Below, in pieces: positions 10,709-19,255 of a stretch of DNA of 48,162 nt; position 1 is the stretch's first letter; every line of letters starts with the position of its first letter. This DNA is from Alphaproteobacteria bacterium. Lineage in GTDB: Bacteria; Pseudomonadota; Alphaproteobacteria; Rhizobiales; Aestuariivirgaceae. The position numbers were made by a program, and so were the translations under genes. The stretch is taken from assembly GCA_028868255.1 (NCBI GenBank), contig JAGWUY010000002.1:1-48162 (forward strand), read 5' to 3'. A model generated the notes under the pieces. It searched no databases. It had not been told where the DNA came from and worked only from the letters and a program-made list of their open reading frames with translations.

Positions 10709-11458
10709 ATGACAACCGATACATCACCCCATCTTTCCAGCCTCGACCCGTCAGAAGTCGAAAAATTCTCAAAAATGGCGGCAGAATGGTGGAATCCCAA
10801 GGGGAAATTTGGGGTTTTGCATGTGTTTAACCCGGTGCGCCTTGATTATATCAAGGAACAGGTTTGCGCACGGCTCGGCCTCGACCCGCTGGAGCCGGAA
10901 CCCTTCAAAGGCCTGCGCTTTCTGGATATTGGCTGCGGCGGCGGCTTGCTGTGCGAGCCTATGGCCAGGCTGGGCGCTTCAGTTGTCGGCGTTGACCCAT
11001 CGGACAAAAACATCAAGACCGCATCGGTCCATGCCATCGAGCAAGGCCTGGTGATCGATTACCGTGTTGGTACGGCGGAAGACCTGAATGAGGCCGGAGA
11101 AAAATTTGATGTAATTCTCAATATGGAGGTCATTGAACATGTGGCCCTACCGCAAAACTTCACGAAAAACTGCGTGGCAATGATGAAGCCCGGCGGCCTG
11201 ATGTTTGTGGCCACCTTGAACCGCACATTGAAATCCTTTGGCCTTGCCATCATTGGTGCCGAATACATTCTGCGCTGGCTGCCCAAAGGCACGCATGAAT
11301 GGGAAAAATTCATCAAGCCAGAAGAGTTGAAATTGTGGCTGGGCAATAATGGCGCCACGGTGAAAAGTGAAACCGGCGTGGTCTATCACCCCATTGGCCG
11401 CGAATGGAAACGCGCCCGCGATATGGATGTAAACTATATGCTTGTTGCCCAAACGTGA
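10709..11458 (+). CDS. ubiG: Ubiquinone biosynthesis O-methyltransferase
   Basis: Carries out both O-methylations in ubiquinone synthesis using S-adenosylmethionine. The 249 residues begin with the family block [19 protein letters not shown]. Motif I is [19 protein letters not shown], and the later MEVIEHV and [14 protein letters not shown] blocks are characteristic of UbiG. The [13 protein letters not shown] segment, which contacts membrane and substrate in the E. coli enzyme, is present. AGGTAA precedes the ATG. The downstream GNAT gene starts two bases after the stop, so the two are probably co-transcribed. Orientation opposite lysC is a common alphaproteobacterial arrangement. Confidence 0.95.
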   Translation: MTTDTSPHLSSLDPSEVEKFSKMAAEWWNPKGKFGVLHVFNPVRLDYIKEQVCARLGLDPLEPEPFKGLRFLDIGCGGGLLCEPMARLGASVVGVDPSDKNIKTASVHAIEQGLVIDYRVGTAEDLNEAGEKFDVILNMEVIEHVALPQNFTKNCVAMMKPGGLMFVATLNRTLKSFGLAIIGAEYILRWLPKGTHEWEKFIKPEELKLWLGNNGATVKSETGVVYHPIGREWKRARDMDVNYMLVAQT

Positions 11459-11459
11459 G

Positions 11460-11921
11460 ATGCGGATCAGCAATCTCAACGCGGTGCCTCCCTTCAAAGA
11501 AGTAGTGGCTGACCGTATCTGGAAAGCGTGGTGGCGCCACCATGGCCACTTGTTGCAAGTTGTAACGGATTTCTTTGATGCGCTGCCACTGGAGCGCGGC
11601 ATTCCCTTTGCGTTGGTGGCGCATGAAGGCGAAACCTATTTTGGCAGTGTGCTGGCTGTAGCGTCCGATCTTGATGACAGGCCAGAACTTTCACCTTGGG
11701 TCGCGGCCCTTTGGGTTGAACCTGACCACCGCAACAAGGGCATTGGCGCAGCCTTAGCCAAAGCCGCACGCACAGAAATATTAAACCTTGGCTATGATGC
11801 CGCCTTTCTTTGCGCTACAGCCGAGAAGCGGATCATGTATCAAAATCAGGGCTGGACCCTGCTGGAAAAAAGTGTCGGCGAGCATGCTCTCGATGTATTT
11901 GAGTTGAGTGCGAACGCCTGA
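11460..11921 (+). CDS. GNAT family N-acetyltransferase
   Basis: Probable acetyl-CoA-dependent transferase of 153 residues with unknown substrate. The GNAT core is visible: β4 AALWVEPDHRNKGIGAALAKAA, containing the pyrophosphate-binding R-x-x-G-I-G-A (Q/R-x-x-G-x-G/A motif A), and a C-terminal FLCATAEKRIMYQNQGW, typical of motif B. The start is uncertain. ATG 11460 comes just after the ubiG stop with a poor site; an earlier in-frame ATG (11442) would overlap ubiG and add six residues. It abuts the convergent DUF1178 gene with no spacer. Confidence 0.75.
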   Translation: MRISNLNAVPPFKEVVADRIWKAWWRHHGHLLQVVTDFFDALPLERGIPFALVAHEGETYFGSVLAVASDLDDRPELSPWVAALWVEPDHRNKGIGAALAKAARTEILNLGYDAAFLCATAEKRIMYQNQGWTLLEKSVGEHALDVFELSANA

Positions 11922-12365
11922 TCAATTCCCATCTTCCGGCAAGATCGGAATGGGGTGAACTTCGATGCCTTCTTCGATCAAGGCTTTGGCGTCGTCTGCT
12001 GTAGCATTGCCATAAATGCCGCGGGCTTCCGTTTCATTGTAGTGAATCTTGCGCGCTTCTTCGGCAAATTTATTGCCCACATTTTCAGCGTTGCTTTCCA
12101 CATGTTTTCGATAGTCGCGCATCAGCTGCATCATCTGTGCCAAGCGCGGATCAGCTGGCCCGGCCACCATGCGCTGTGTGGCCTCGGGCTTGCGATTAGA
12201 CTTGCTAGGAATGCCGGGTGCCATGATCTGCTTTTCAACCTTGGTCGAACTGCAATGCGTGCAAGCCACAAGCCCGGCCCTTGCCTGCTTGTCATAGGCC
12301 GCACTGTTGCTGAACCAGCCATCAAATGCGTGACCTTGATCACAGACAAGATCATAATGGATCAT
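11922..12365 (-). CDS. DUF1178 family protein
   Basis: Conserved small proteobacterial protein of 147 residues with unknown function. It begins MIHYDLVCDQGHAFDGWF and has a second Cys pair CTHC near residue 36, so Cys9 and the CxxC could form a zinc-ribbon-like site resembling the start of FmdB/CxxC regulators. The middle is polar; RLAQMMQLMRDYRKHV is a helical segment. Its ATG overlaps the stop of the upstream nitrilase-family gene by four bases (ATGA), so the two are translationally coupled. The nitrilase–DUF1178 pairing is common in rhizobia. The zinc site is inference. Confidence 0.85.
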   Translation of the reverse strand: MIHYDLVCDQGHAFDGWFSNSAAYDKQARAGLVACTHCSSTKVEKQIMAPGIPSKSNRKPEATQRMVAGPADPRLAQMMQLMRDYRKHVESNAENVGNKFAEEARKIHYNETEARGIYGNATADDAKALIEEGIEVHPIPILPEDGN

Positions 12366-13195
12366 GCGGCACTCACGGTTTTCACGTCGAAATCACGGGC
12401 ATGCCGCAAATTGGGGATTTTGGCTCGCGCGGCATCCGCCTGTGCAACATCAATCTCAAACACTTTATAGTCAGGGTCTGTGCCACATTCACAAATCACC
12501 TCGCCCCATGGGCCGATGACCTTGGAGTGGCCAAAAGTTTCGCGGCCTGAGTCATGCGTGCCACCCTGGGCTGCCGCGATCACAAAGCTGCCGGTTTCAA
12601 TGGCGCGCGCGCGCAAAAGCACATGCCAATGCGCTTTGCCGGTGGGCACGGTGAAAGCCGCAGGCACCAGCAGCACTTTGGCCCCAGCCATTGCCAAGGC
12701 GCGGTGCAGGGCCGGAAAGCGCACATCATAACAAATGGTCAAACCAAATGGCGCCAAGGGTGTTTCAACAACAACCGCCGCTTGCCCGCCTGTGTAAGAC
12801 GCAGACTCGCGGTAAACCTCGCCATTCGCCAGATCGACGTCAAACAGATGGATCTTGTCATAACGCGCAACGATCTTTCCCTCAGGGGAAAACAGCAATG
12901 TGCGATTGGCCAGCTTGTCACCTTCACTCTTCAGCGCCAGCGAACCAATGTGAAGCCAGATGCCAAGTTTTGCCGCCAGTTCTGAAAAACCTTTTACGGC
13001 CAGGTCCTCAGCCTCAGGACGGGTGATGGCTTTGAGGCGCTCGCGGTCGGGTTCAAACAAATTCGTCATTTCCGGAGTGGAAACAAAGCGTGCCCCTTGC
13101 GAGGCCGCTGAGCGAATCAAGGCGGATGCGTCTTTCACATTGCGCGCCGGATCAGTCGATGACCGCAGCTGAACCATGCCTGCTTTGAAACTCAT
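12362..13195 (-). CDS. Carbon-nitrogen hydrolase (Nit1/omega-amidase type)
   Basis: Nitrilase-superfamily amidase of 277 residues, probably cytoplasmic. The catalytic triad is complete: Glu42 in STPEMTN, Lys114 in ARYDKIHLFD, Cys155 in GLTICYDVRFP. The sequence most resembles the Nit1/Nit2 branch, whose members hydrolyse deaminated glutathione or α-ketoglutaramate. A glutaredoxin immediately upstream fits a glutathione-repair role, which is inference from context. It overlaps grxC by four bases (ATGA) at its start and DUF1178 by four at its end, so all three are one coupled unit. Confidence 0.9.
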   Translation of the reverse strand: MSFKAGMVQLRSSTDPARNVKDASALIRSAASQGARFVSTPEMTNLFEPDRERLKAITRPEAEDLAVKGFSELAAKLGIWLHIGSLALKSEGDKLANRTLLFSPEGKIVARYDKIHLFDVDLANGEVYRESASYTGGQAAVVVETPLAPFGLTICYDVRFPALHRALAMAGAKVLLVPAAFTVPTGKAHWHVLLRARAIETGSFVIAAAQGGTHDSGRETFGHSKVIGPWGEVICECGTDPDYKVFEIDVAQADAARAKIPNLRHARDFDVKTVSAA

Positions 13196-13452
13196 GAAGT
13201 GGCCAATAACGGGTCAAGCCCGCCTTGTGCGTCCAGCGCATGCAAATCATCACAGCCACCCACATGGGTGTTCCCAACAAAAATTTGTGGCACGCTGCGC
13301 CGCCCATTGGCGCGCGCAGTCATACGCTCGCGCTCAGCGAAATCACGGCTCACATCAATTTCTGAAAATGCAGCACCCTTCTTGTTCAAAAGGTTTTTGG
13401 CCATCATGCAATAGGGGCAACTGGGCGTGGTATAGATGGTAATTTTCGACAT
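13192..13452 (-). CDS. grxC: Glutaredoxin 3
   Basis: Small cytoplasmic dithiol glutaredoxin (86 residues) that reduces disulfides and glutathione mixed disulfides. The active site CPYC is at 12–15 after the β-strand ITIYTTPS. The cis-proline region is SVPQIFVG, and the GSH-contact GGCDDL follows. I chose the ATG at 13452, preceded by GAAAG. An earlier in-frame start would add five residues before the β1 strand and is less likely. The gene lies 15 bases after comF on the same strand and overlaps the nitrilase gene by four. Confidence 0.95.
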   Translation of the reverse strand: MSKITIYTTPSCPYCMMAKNLLNKKGAAFSEIDVSRDFAERERMTARANGRRSVPQIFVGNTHVGGCDDLHALDAQGGLDPLLATS

Positions 13453-13467
13453 CGAGCTTTCTTTCAA

Positions 13468-14271
13468 TCAGGCCTCAATATGGAACCGGTGCGGTTCCAA
13501 AACAAGGGCAAAGCTGAGCACAAAAACCTGCGCCGCGCCGGCCACTTTCAGCGCCTCAGCACAGGCCGCCGCCGTGGCCCCGGTGGTGCGCACATCATCT
13601 ACCACCAAAACAGTGCGGTCTTTGATGTCCAATAAAAGATCTTCAGCAATTGCAAAAGCCTTGCGCACATTTTTCTCACGCGCTTCCTGTTTCAGCCCCA
13701 CCTGTTGGCGCGTGGCAACTTTGCGTAACAATTGAACCGCCCCATAGGGCTTGCCCGCCCCCGCCGCCAAAGGCTTGGCCAGAAGGGCAGCTTGGTTAAA
13801 CCTGCGCTTCCACAATCGGCTAGGGTGAAGTGGCACAGGCACCACCAAATCTGATGCAGCCAAAACATCTCGCCCCGCCCGCGCCATCAAACGAACCATA
13901 AAGAGGGCTGCCTCGTGATGATCCTTATATTTGAGGGCATGAACCAACCCCTTGGAGTGATCGTCAAACACCACAGCTGCACGCGCCTTGTCCCAAGGCG
14001 GGGGTGCAGCCAGCGCCGCTGCGCTTAGAGTGCCGATCCCCTGATCATAGGCAAAGGGTGTTCCCATCACATCGCAAATGGGGTGTTCGATGAAATTGAG
14101 TTTTTGCCAGCACGCAACGCAGAGGCTGGCCCCGATTGTCACCGATTGGTGGCAAACCAAGCATTTGGGCGGCACTATGAGATCAACCACACGGCCCATG
14201 GCCAGTGAAAAACCCCGGCGCACATCAGCAAACTGGAATTTGGGGGCCACATCGGCTACCTCTTCATCCAT
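13468..14271 (-). CDS. comF: ComF family phosphoribosyltransferase-like protein
   Basis: ComF proteins act in uptake and use of transforming DNA in competent bacteria; in alphaproteobacteria the role is unproven. The protein has up to 267 residues. It has an N-terminal Cys pair region (PPKCLVCHQS and CVACWQ) that could bind zinc, and a C-terminal type I phosphoribosyltransferase fold with PRPP loop VLVVDDVRTTGAT. The ALKYKDH and PVPLHPSRLWKRRFNQA blocks are diagnostic of ComF. If it starts at 14271, its ATG overlaps that of the divergent methyltransferase within one CATG. A later in-frame ATG (14199) would remove 24 residues and leave a 70-base gap, but has no better ribosome site. Confidence 0.88.
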   Translation of the reverse strand: MDEEVADVAPKFQFADVRRGFSLAMGRVVDLIVPPKCLVCHQSVTIGASLCVACWQKLNFIEHPICDVMGTPFAYDQGIGTLSAAALAAPPPWDKARAAVVFDDHSKGLVHALKYKDHHEAALFMVRLMARAGRDVLAASDLVVPVPLHPSRLWKRRFNQAALLAKPLAAGAGKPYGAVQLLRKVATRQQVGLKQEAREKNVRKAFAIAEDLLLDIKDRTVLVVDDVRTTGATAAACAEALKVAGAAQVFVLSFALVLEPHRFHIEA

Positions 14272-15112
14272 GACTGACGCTGCCCCCCAGATTTTTGCCC
14301 CAAAGATTTTTGATCGTGCGCTTTATCTTTCCCGCCAATCCAAGGCGATTGCAACAGGTGATCTGCACCACCACGTCGCGGGCGAACTGGGCGACAGGTT
14401 TTCCGTCAATCTCAAATCTTTTCCCAAAACGTTGCTAATTGCATCTCCCGCTGAACCGGCTGCAACAACCTTGCGTCTTTCAGGCAAGATCGAAACACTG
14501 CATGTAATCGCGCGCCCCAGAGATGAGCAGATTGAACATCCAGACAAAGACTATGACGCCATCATCAGCCTGCTTGACCTGCACTGTGTGAATGATGTGC
14601 CGGGCCATCTCAGCCAGTTGGCGCGCGCCTTGAAGCCAGATGGCCTTTTGGCCGTGGCCTTTTTTGGTGGCGAAACACTTTTCGAATTGCGGGAAAGCTG
14701 GCTGCAAGCGGAAATCGAAATCACAGGCGGCGCAAGCCCGCGTGTGGCCCCCATGATTGGCGTGCGCGAACTCGGTGGCCTGATGCAACGTGCAGGCCTT
14801 GCGCTGCCTGTGGCCGATATGGATCACACCACCCTGCGCTATGCTGATGCCTTCGCCTTGATGCACGAGGTCAAAGCCTATGGCTATGCCAACCCTCTGA
14901 TCGGGCGAAAAACAAATCTGGTCTCGCGCCGTTTCCTCACCAAAGTGGCCGACTATTATCACGCGCAATTTTCAGATGCTGATGGCCGCATTCGCGCCAC
15001 CTTGGAACTGGCTTGGGCGATGGCCTGGAAGCCCCATGAGAGCCAGTCCAAGCCCTTGAAACCGGGCAGTGCCACGCACCGCCTGGTTGATTTTCTCAAG
15101 CCAAAATCATAG
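14270..15112 (+). CDS. SAM-dependent methyltransferase-fold protein, NDUFAF5/BioC-like
   Basis: 280 residues. The N-terminal IFAPKIFDRALYLSR matches the FDR signature of the NDUFAF5 (C20orf7) family, whose human member hydroxylates an arginine of complex I subunit NDUFS7 during assembly. The nucleotide-binding core is weakly conserved: DYDAIISLLDLHCVNDVPGHL followed by RALKPDGLLAVAFFGGETLFELR, the family's most recognisable part. No canonical GxGxG is obvious, as in that family. The ATG is the best start by homology but has no ribosome site. It would share a CATG with the divergent comF start. A complex I assembly role is inference. Confidence 0.8.
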   Translation: MTDAAPQIFAPKIFDRALYLSRQSKAIATGDLHHHVAGELGDRFSVNLKSFPKTLLIASPAEPAATTLRLSGKIETLHVIARPRDEQIEHPDKDYDAIISLLDLHCVNDVPGHLSQLARALKPDGLLAVAFFGGETLFELRESWLQAEIEITGGASPRVAPMIGVRELGGLMQRAGLALPVADMDHTTLRYADAFALMHEVKAYGYANPLIGRKTNLVSRRFLTKVADYYHAQFSDADGRIRATLELAWAMAWKPHESQSKPLKPGSATHRLVDFLKPKS

Positions 15113-15123
15113 GGTTTTCAAAA

Positions 15124-15209
15124 ACGTCATTCCCGCGAAAGCGGGCATCCATTACAAAATCCAAAGCTCGAATTTTAATGGATACTCCGCCTGCGCAGAG
15201 TATGACGGT
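15124..15209. repeat. Dispersed palindromic repeat (CGTCATTCCCGC type), copy 1
   Basis: Imperfect inverted repeat between the convergent methyltransferase and secA genes. The left arm begins CGTCATTCCCGCGAAAGCGG and the right arm ends CGCAGAGTATGACGGT, with ATCCATT/AATGGAT at the inner ends. The same family appears at 35815–35895. Such elements are widespread between proteobacterial genes. Here it could fold into a long stem and end transcription in both directions, but that is inference. Confidence 0.75.
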
Positions 15210-15233
15210 GTAAGAAAAGCGGGGTAAAAACCC

Positions 15234-17969
15234 TTAAACATAAGCCCCATGGCAATGCTTATAGCGTTTGCCAGAACCACAAGGGCATTCGTCGTTGCGC
15301 CCCACCTTGCCCCATGTGGTGGGGTTTTGCGGGTCAATGGCTTTAGCAACATCTGCTGCTGCAACAGCAAATGACCCAAACATTGGCGAGCCTTCACCCA
15401 CATCATCAAGGCCTGTAGTTTGGTCAATATGATGCGCCTGCATGGGTGGCAATTGGTTTTCATCCGGCAACATATCATCAGTTGGGCGGGTCTGGATTTC
15501 CACGCGCATCAACTGCCCCGTCACCGCCTCTTTCATTTGGGTGACCATATTTGAGAACAGGGTGAAGCCTTCCGTCTTATATTCATTCAGCGGGTCGCGC
15601 TGCCCATAACCGCGCAAATGGATCACCTGACGCAGGTAATCCACCGTTACGATATGCTCACGCCACAAGCGGTCCATGGTTTGCAGCAAGACGGCTTTCT
15701 CGACTTGCTGCATGATTTCTGGTGAATATTTTTCGCGCTTGGAATTATAATAAGTATCAGCAGTCTTGGTTACGCGTTCTTTGATTTCCTCATCAGCAAT
15801 GCCTTCTTCCTTGGCCCAGTCTTCAACGGGAAAATCAATTGCCACCGTCTCACGCAGGCGCTCACGCAAGCCTGTCGCATCCCATTGCTCCGCATACGCA
15901 TTTTCCGGAATATGTTTTGAAACAAGATCAGTAATGATGTCATGGCGCAGGTCATCCACCGTCTCTGAAATCTCTTCGCCCTTCATAATTCCAATGCGTT
16001 GATCGAAGATCACCTTGCGCTGGTCATTCATCACATTGTCAAATTTCAACAGATTCTTGCGGATGTCAAAGTTGCGCGCTTCCACCTTCTGCTGCGCCTT
16101 TTCGAGCGCCTTGTTGATCCATGGGTGAATAATGGCTTCACCATCTTTCAGGCCAAGCTTTTTCAACATGCCGTCCAAACGGTCTGAACCGAAAATACGC
16201 ATCAAATCATCTTGCAGCGAAAGATAGAAACGCGACATGCCGGGGTCACCCTGTCGGCCAGAACGACCGCGCAGCTGATTGTCAATACGGCGGCTTTCAT
16301 GGCGCTCGGTGCCGATCACAAACAGCCCACCGGCAGCCAGCACAATCTGTTTCTTGACTTCAATATCAGCCTTGATCGCATCAATAGCGCGGTTGCGGGC
16401 TGCCCCTTCGGGCATATCAGCAAGTTCGTTGCTCACGCGCATTTCCAAATTGCCACCGAGTTTGATGTCTGTGCCGCGGCCCGCCATGTTGGTGGCAATG
16501 GTCACTGCACCCGGCGCACCTGCCTGAGCAATAATCTGCGCTTCCTGTTCATGGTAGCGCGCATTGAGCACATTGTGCGGAATCTGGGCAGCCTGCAAAA
16601 GGGCTGACAATTCCTCTGATTTTTCAATGGATGTCGTGCCCACAAGAACCGGCTGGCCACGCGCAATCGCTAAGCGCAGCGTTTCGGTAATTGCCGCATA
16701 TTTTTCTTTTGCCGTGCGGTAAACTTCATCGTCTTCGTCTTTGCGCGCCACAGGCACATTAGTTGGAATTTCGATGACTTCGAGATTGTAAATATCTTGG
16801 AACTCATCCGCTTCAGTCAGCGCCGTGCCGGTCATGCCGGCAAGCTTGGAATACATGCGGAAATAGTTTTGGAAAGTGACAGAAGAAAGGGTCACATTTT
16901 CGGGCTGAACGGTCACATGTTCCTTGGCTTCAATCGCCTGGTGCAGCCCTTCTGAATAGCGGCGGCCTTCCATCATGCGGCCTGTGAATTCATCAATAAT
17001 GATCACCTGATCATCCTTGACGATATAGTCCTTGTCGCGCGTGAAAAGGGTGTGGGCGCGCAAAGCTTGAGTGATGTGATGAATGATGGGCACATTGGCA
17101 GCATCATAGAGTGTGCCCTTCATGGCTTCTGCCGCCACAAGCAGTTGCTCAAGATGCTCATTGCCTGCTTCTGTCAATGTAACTGAGTGCTGCTTCTCAT
17201 CAAGCTCATAATCAGCAGCCGCCAACTGCGGAATAAAGCCATCCAGCAGATTATAAAGATTGGATTGGTCGTCCACCGGGCCCGAAATAATCAAAGGTGT
17301 GCGCGCTTCATCCACCAAAATGGAGTCCACTTCATCGACAATGGCAAAGTGATGGCCGCGCTGTACCATCTCTTCCAGATGATACTTCATATTGTCGCGC
17401 AAATAATCAAAGCCCAACTCATTGTTGGTGCCATAAGTGATGTCGCAGGCATAGGCCGCGCGGCGCTCATTATCATCCAGGCCGTGAACGATCACACCTG
17501 TGGAGAGACCCAAGGCGGCATAAACTTTAGCCATCCAGCTTGCGTCACGTTTGGCCAGATAGTCATTCACCGTCACCACATGAACGCCCTTGCCTTCCAG
17601 CGCGTTGAGATAAACTGGCAGTGTTGCCACCAAAGTCTTGCCTTCGCCGGTTTTCATTTCCGAGATCATGCCAGCATGAAGCACCATGCCGCCTACCATC
17701 TGCACATCAAAGTGCCGAAGGCCCAGTGCCCGCTTGGCGGCTTCACGCACGGCAGCAAAGGCCTGTGGCAAAAGATCATCAATTGTTTTTCCCGCAGCCA
17801 GTTCGGCCTTGAAACCAGCCGTCACGTTTTTCAGTTCAGCATCGCTCAGGGCTTGATAATGGTCTTCCAGAGCATTGATTTGCGGTACGCGTTTCTGAAA
17901 GGCCACCAATTTGCGGTCATTCGTTGTTCCAAAAACCTTGGCGGCTACATTCCGCAACATTCCGAGCAT
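15234..17969 (-). CDS. secA: Protein translocase ATPase SecA
   Basis: Motor that pushes unfolded precursors through SecYEG using ATP; soluble and membrane-associated. The 911 residues cover all domains: NBD1 with Walker [10 protein letters not shown] and [19 protein letters not shown], the preprotein cross-linking domain, NBD2 with [14 protein letters not shown] and the [17 protein letters not shown] motif, the helical scaffold, and a C-terminal zinc-binding tail ([15 protein letters not shown], CxC…HC type) that contacts SecB and ribosomes. The start has AAGGA nine bases upstream. A small GGCC-GAAA-GGCC hairpin (17988–17999) lies just before that site. The gene is divergent from a secreted parvulin. 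Confidence 0.98.
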   Translation of the reverse strand: MLGMLRNVAAKVFGTTNDRKLVAFQKRVPQINALEDHYQALSDAELKNVTAGFKAELAAGKTIDDLLPQAFAAVREAAKRALGLRHFDVQMVGGMVLHAGMISEMKTGEGKTLVATLPVYLNALEGKGVHVVTVNDYLAKRDASWMAKVYAALGLSTGVIVHGLDDNERRAAYACDITYGTNNELGFDYLRDNMKYHLEEMVQRGHHFAIVDEVDSILVDEARTPLIISGPVDDQSNLYNLLDGFIPQLAAADYELDEKQHSVTLTEAGNEHLEQLLVAAEAMKGTLYDAANVPIIHHITQALRAHTLFTRDKDYIVKDDQVIIIDEFTGRMMEGRRYSEGLHQAIEAKEHVTVQPENVTLSSVTFQNYFRMYSKLAGMTGTALTEADEFQDIYNLEVIEIPTNVPVARKDEDDEVYRTAKEKYAAITETLRLAIARGQPVLVGTTSIEKSEELSALLQAAQIPHNVLNARYHEQEAQIIAQAGAPGAVTIATNMAGRGTDIKLGGNLEMRVSNELADMPEGAARNRAIDAIKADIEVKKQIVLAAGGLFVIGTERHESRRIDNQLRGRSGRQGDPGMSRFYLSLQDDLMRIFGSDRLDGMLKKLGLKDGEAIIHPWINKALEKAQQKVEARNFDIRKNLLKFDNVMNDQRKVIFDQRIGIMKGEEISETVDDLRHDIITDLVSKHIPENAYAEQWDATGLRERLRETVAIDFPVEDWAKEEGIADEEIKERVTKTADTYYNSKREKYSPEIMQQVEKAVLLQTMDRLWREHIVTVDYLRQVIHLRGYGQRDPLNEYKTEGFTLFSNMVTQMKEAVTGQLMRVEIQTRPTDDMLPDENQLPPMQAHHIDQTTGLDDVGEGSPMFGSFAVAAADVAKAIDPQNPTTWGKVGRNDECPCGSGKRYKHCHGAYV

Positions 17970-18158
17970 TTGATTCGTTCCTTGTTCGGCCGAAAGGCCA
18001 GTTTTGCGGTCTCATAGCGCAGAGTTTGGTTCAGAGGAAACATTCAAATGCGTATTTTTATGACCGAGAGGGGTGTCTTGTCGGCACGTAAGGGCCAAAT
18101 CATGCAATTTCAACCTGTTGCATTGCGGCAACAGCAGAGCAAAAGGCTTATTATTGCC

Positions 18159-18187
18159 TTGTTTCGATTCCATTGCCTGCATATAGG
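18159..18187 (+). promoter_or_regulatory. Candidate promoter for the parvulin gene
   Basis: TTGTTT (18159–18164) and TATAGG (18182–18187) are separated by 17 bases, about 25 bases before the likely start codon. The fit to the housekeeping consensus is only partial (3/6 and 4/6). It is the best pair I see in the 242-base secA–parvulin divergent region. Confidence 0.35.
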
Positions 18188-18211
18188 ACACTTTTAAGGG
18201 CACAATTTTTG

Positions 18212-19225
18212 ATGGATCACATGCCGCGCATTCGCACAATTTTGAAGACAGCACTCCTGGCAGGCGTGTTTGGTTTGGCATTTTCGGGCGTAAGCTTGGC
18301 CCAACAGGATGCCAGCGCTCCGCTGACTGGCCAAGATTCCACCGTTGCCACGGTTAATGGCTATGAAATTAAAACCTCAGAAGTGCGCATGGCTTTCGAT
18401 GATGTGATCAGCCAGCTGCCCAATATGCCAGCCAAAATGCGCTTCCCCTTTGTGGTTGAATTTTTAATTGAACGCCACCTGATTGCGCAGGTCGCAGCCA
18501 AGGAAGGCACTGCCGACAGTGAAGACTATAAGCGCCGCTTGGCCGCTTATCAGGCCAAAGCCCTGCGTGATAGCTATCTTGCCACCAAGATCAGCCCATC
18601 TATTACCGAAGAAGAGATCAAGGCCGCTTATGACAAAGAAACCGCAAAGGTCACCCAGACTGAGCGGATTCGCGCCCGTCACATTTTGGTCGCCACCGAA
18701 AAAGAAGCCAATGATATTGAAGCCAAACTGAAGGCTGGCGCAAAGTTTGAAGATTTGGCCAAACAATATAGCCTAGATGGCTCCAAGGACTATGGTGGTG
18801 ATTTGGGTTATTTCACCGCCCCTGAAATGGTGGCCGAATTCTCCAAAGCGGCCTTTGCTTTGAAACAGGGAGAAGTTTCGGCGCCGGTAAAAACCGAATA
18901 TGGCTGGCATGTGATCCGCCTCGATGACCGCAAGATGGGTGCTGCCCAGCCTTTCGATCAGGTGAAGGGCGCCATCCGCAATGTGTTGGTGCGCAACAAG
19001 GTTCAAGCCATTTTGGCTGGCTTGCAAGGCACAGCAAAAGTCGAAATACTTGATCCTGATCTCAAGAAAGCACAAGAAGAAGCCCAAGCGCAGTTGAAGA
19101 AAAAAGCGGGCGAAAAGCCGGCTGTAGCGACAGACCCCGCCGCTCAGGGTGATGTTGGGGCACCTGCTGCGCCTGATACCAGCGGCAAAGGCGATTTGGG
19201 CCTGCCCGACGCGCCCAAGCAATAA
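18212..19225 (+). CDS. Periplasmic peptidyl-prolyl isomerase, parvulin (PpiC/SurA-like)
   Basis: Likely helps fold exported proteins in the periplasm. The 337 residues have a signal peptide (ILKTALLAGVFGLAFSGVSLAQQ, cut probably after SLA or AQ), a SurA_N-like helical region (about 45–150, DDVISQLPNMPAKMRFPFV), and one rotamase domain (about 160–255) with ARHILVATE, LAKQYSLDGSKDYGGDLGYF and TEYGWHVIRLDDRK. The C-terminal 70 residues are Ala/Lys/Pro-rich and disordered. An ATG three codons downstream (18221) is an equally possible start. It faces secA, and argJ follows 30 bases after the stop. Confidence 0.9.
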   Translation: MDHMPRIRTILKTALLAGVFGLAFSGVSLAQQDASAPLTGQDSTVATVNGYEIKTSEVRMAFDDVISQLPNMPAKMRFPFVVEFLIERHLIAQVAAKEGTADSEDYKRRLAAYQAKALRDSYLATKISPSITEEEIKAAYDKETAKVTQTERIRARHILVATEKEANDIEAKLKAGAKFEDLAKQYSLDGSKDYGGDLGYFTAPEMVAEFSKAAFALKQGEVSAPVKTEYGWHVIRLDDRKMGAAQPFDQVKGAIRNVLVRNKVQAILAGLQGTAKVEILDPDLKKAQEEAQAQLKKKAGEKPAVATDPAAQGDVGAPAAPDTSGKGDLGLPDAPKQ

Positions 19226-19255
19226 CCCACCCGCATCCAAAGAGGCAGGCGACAG

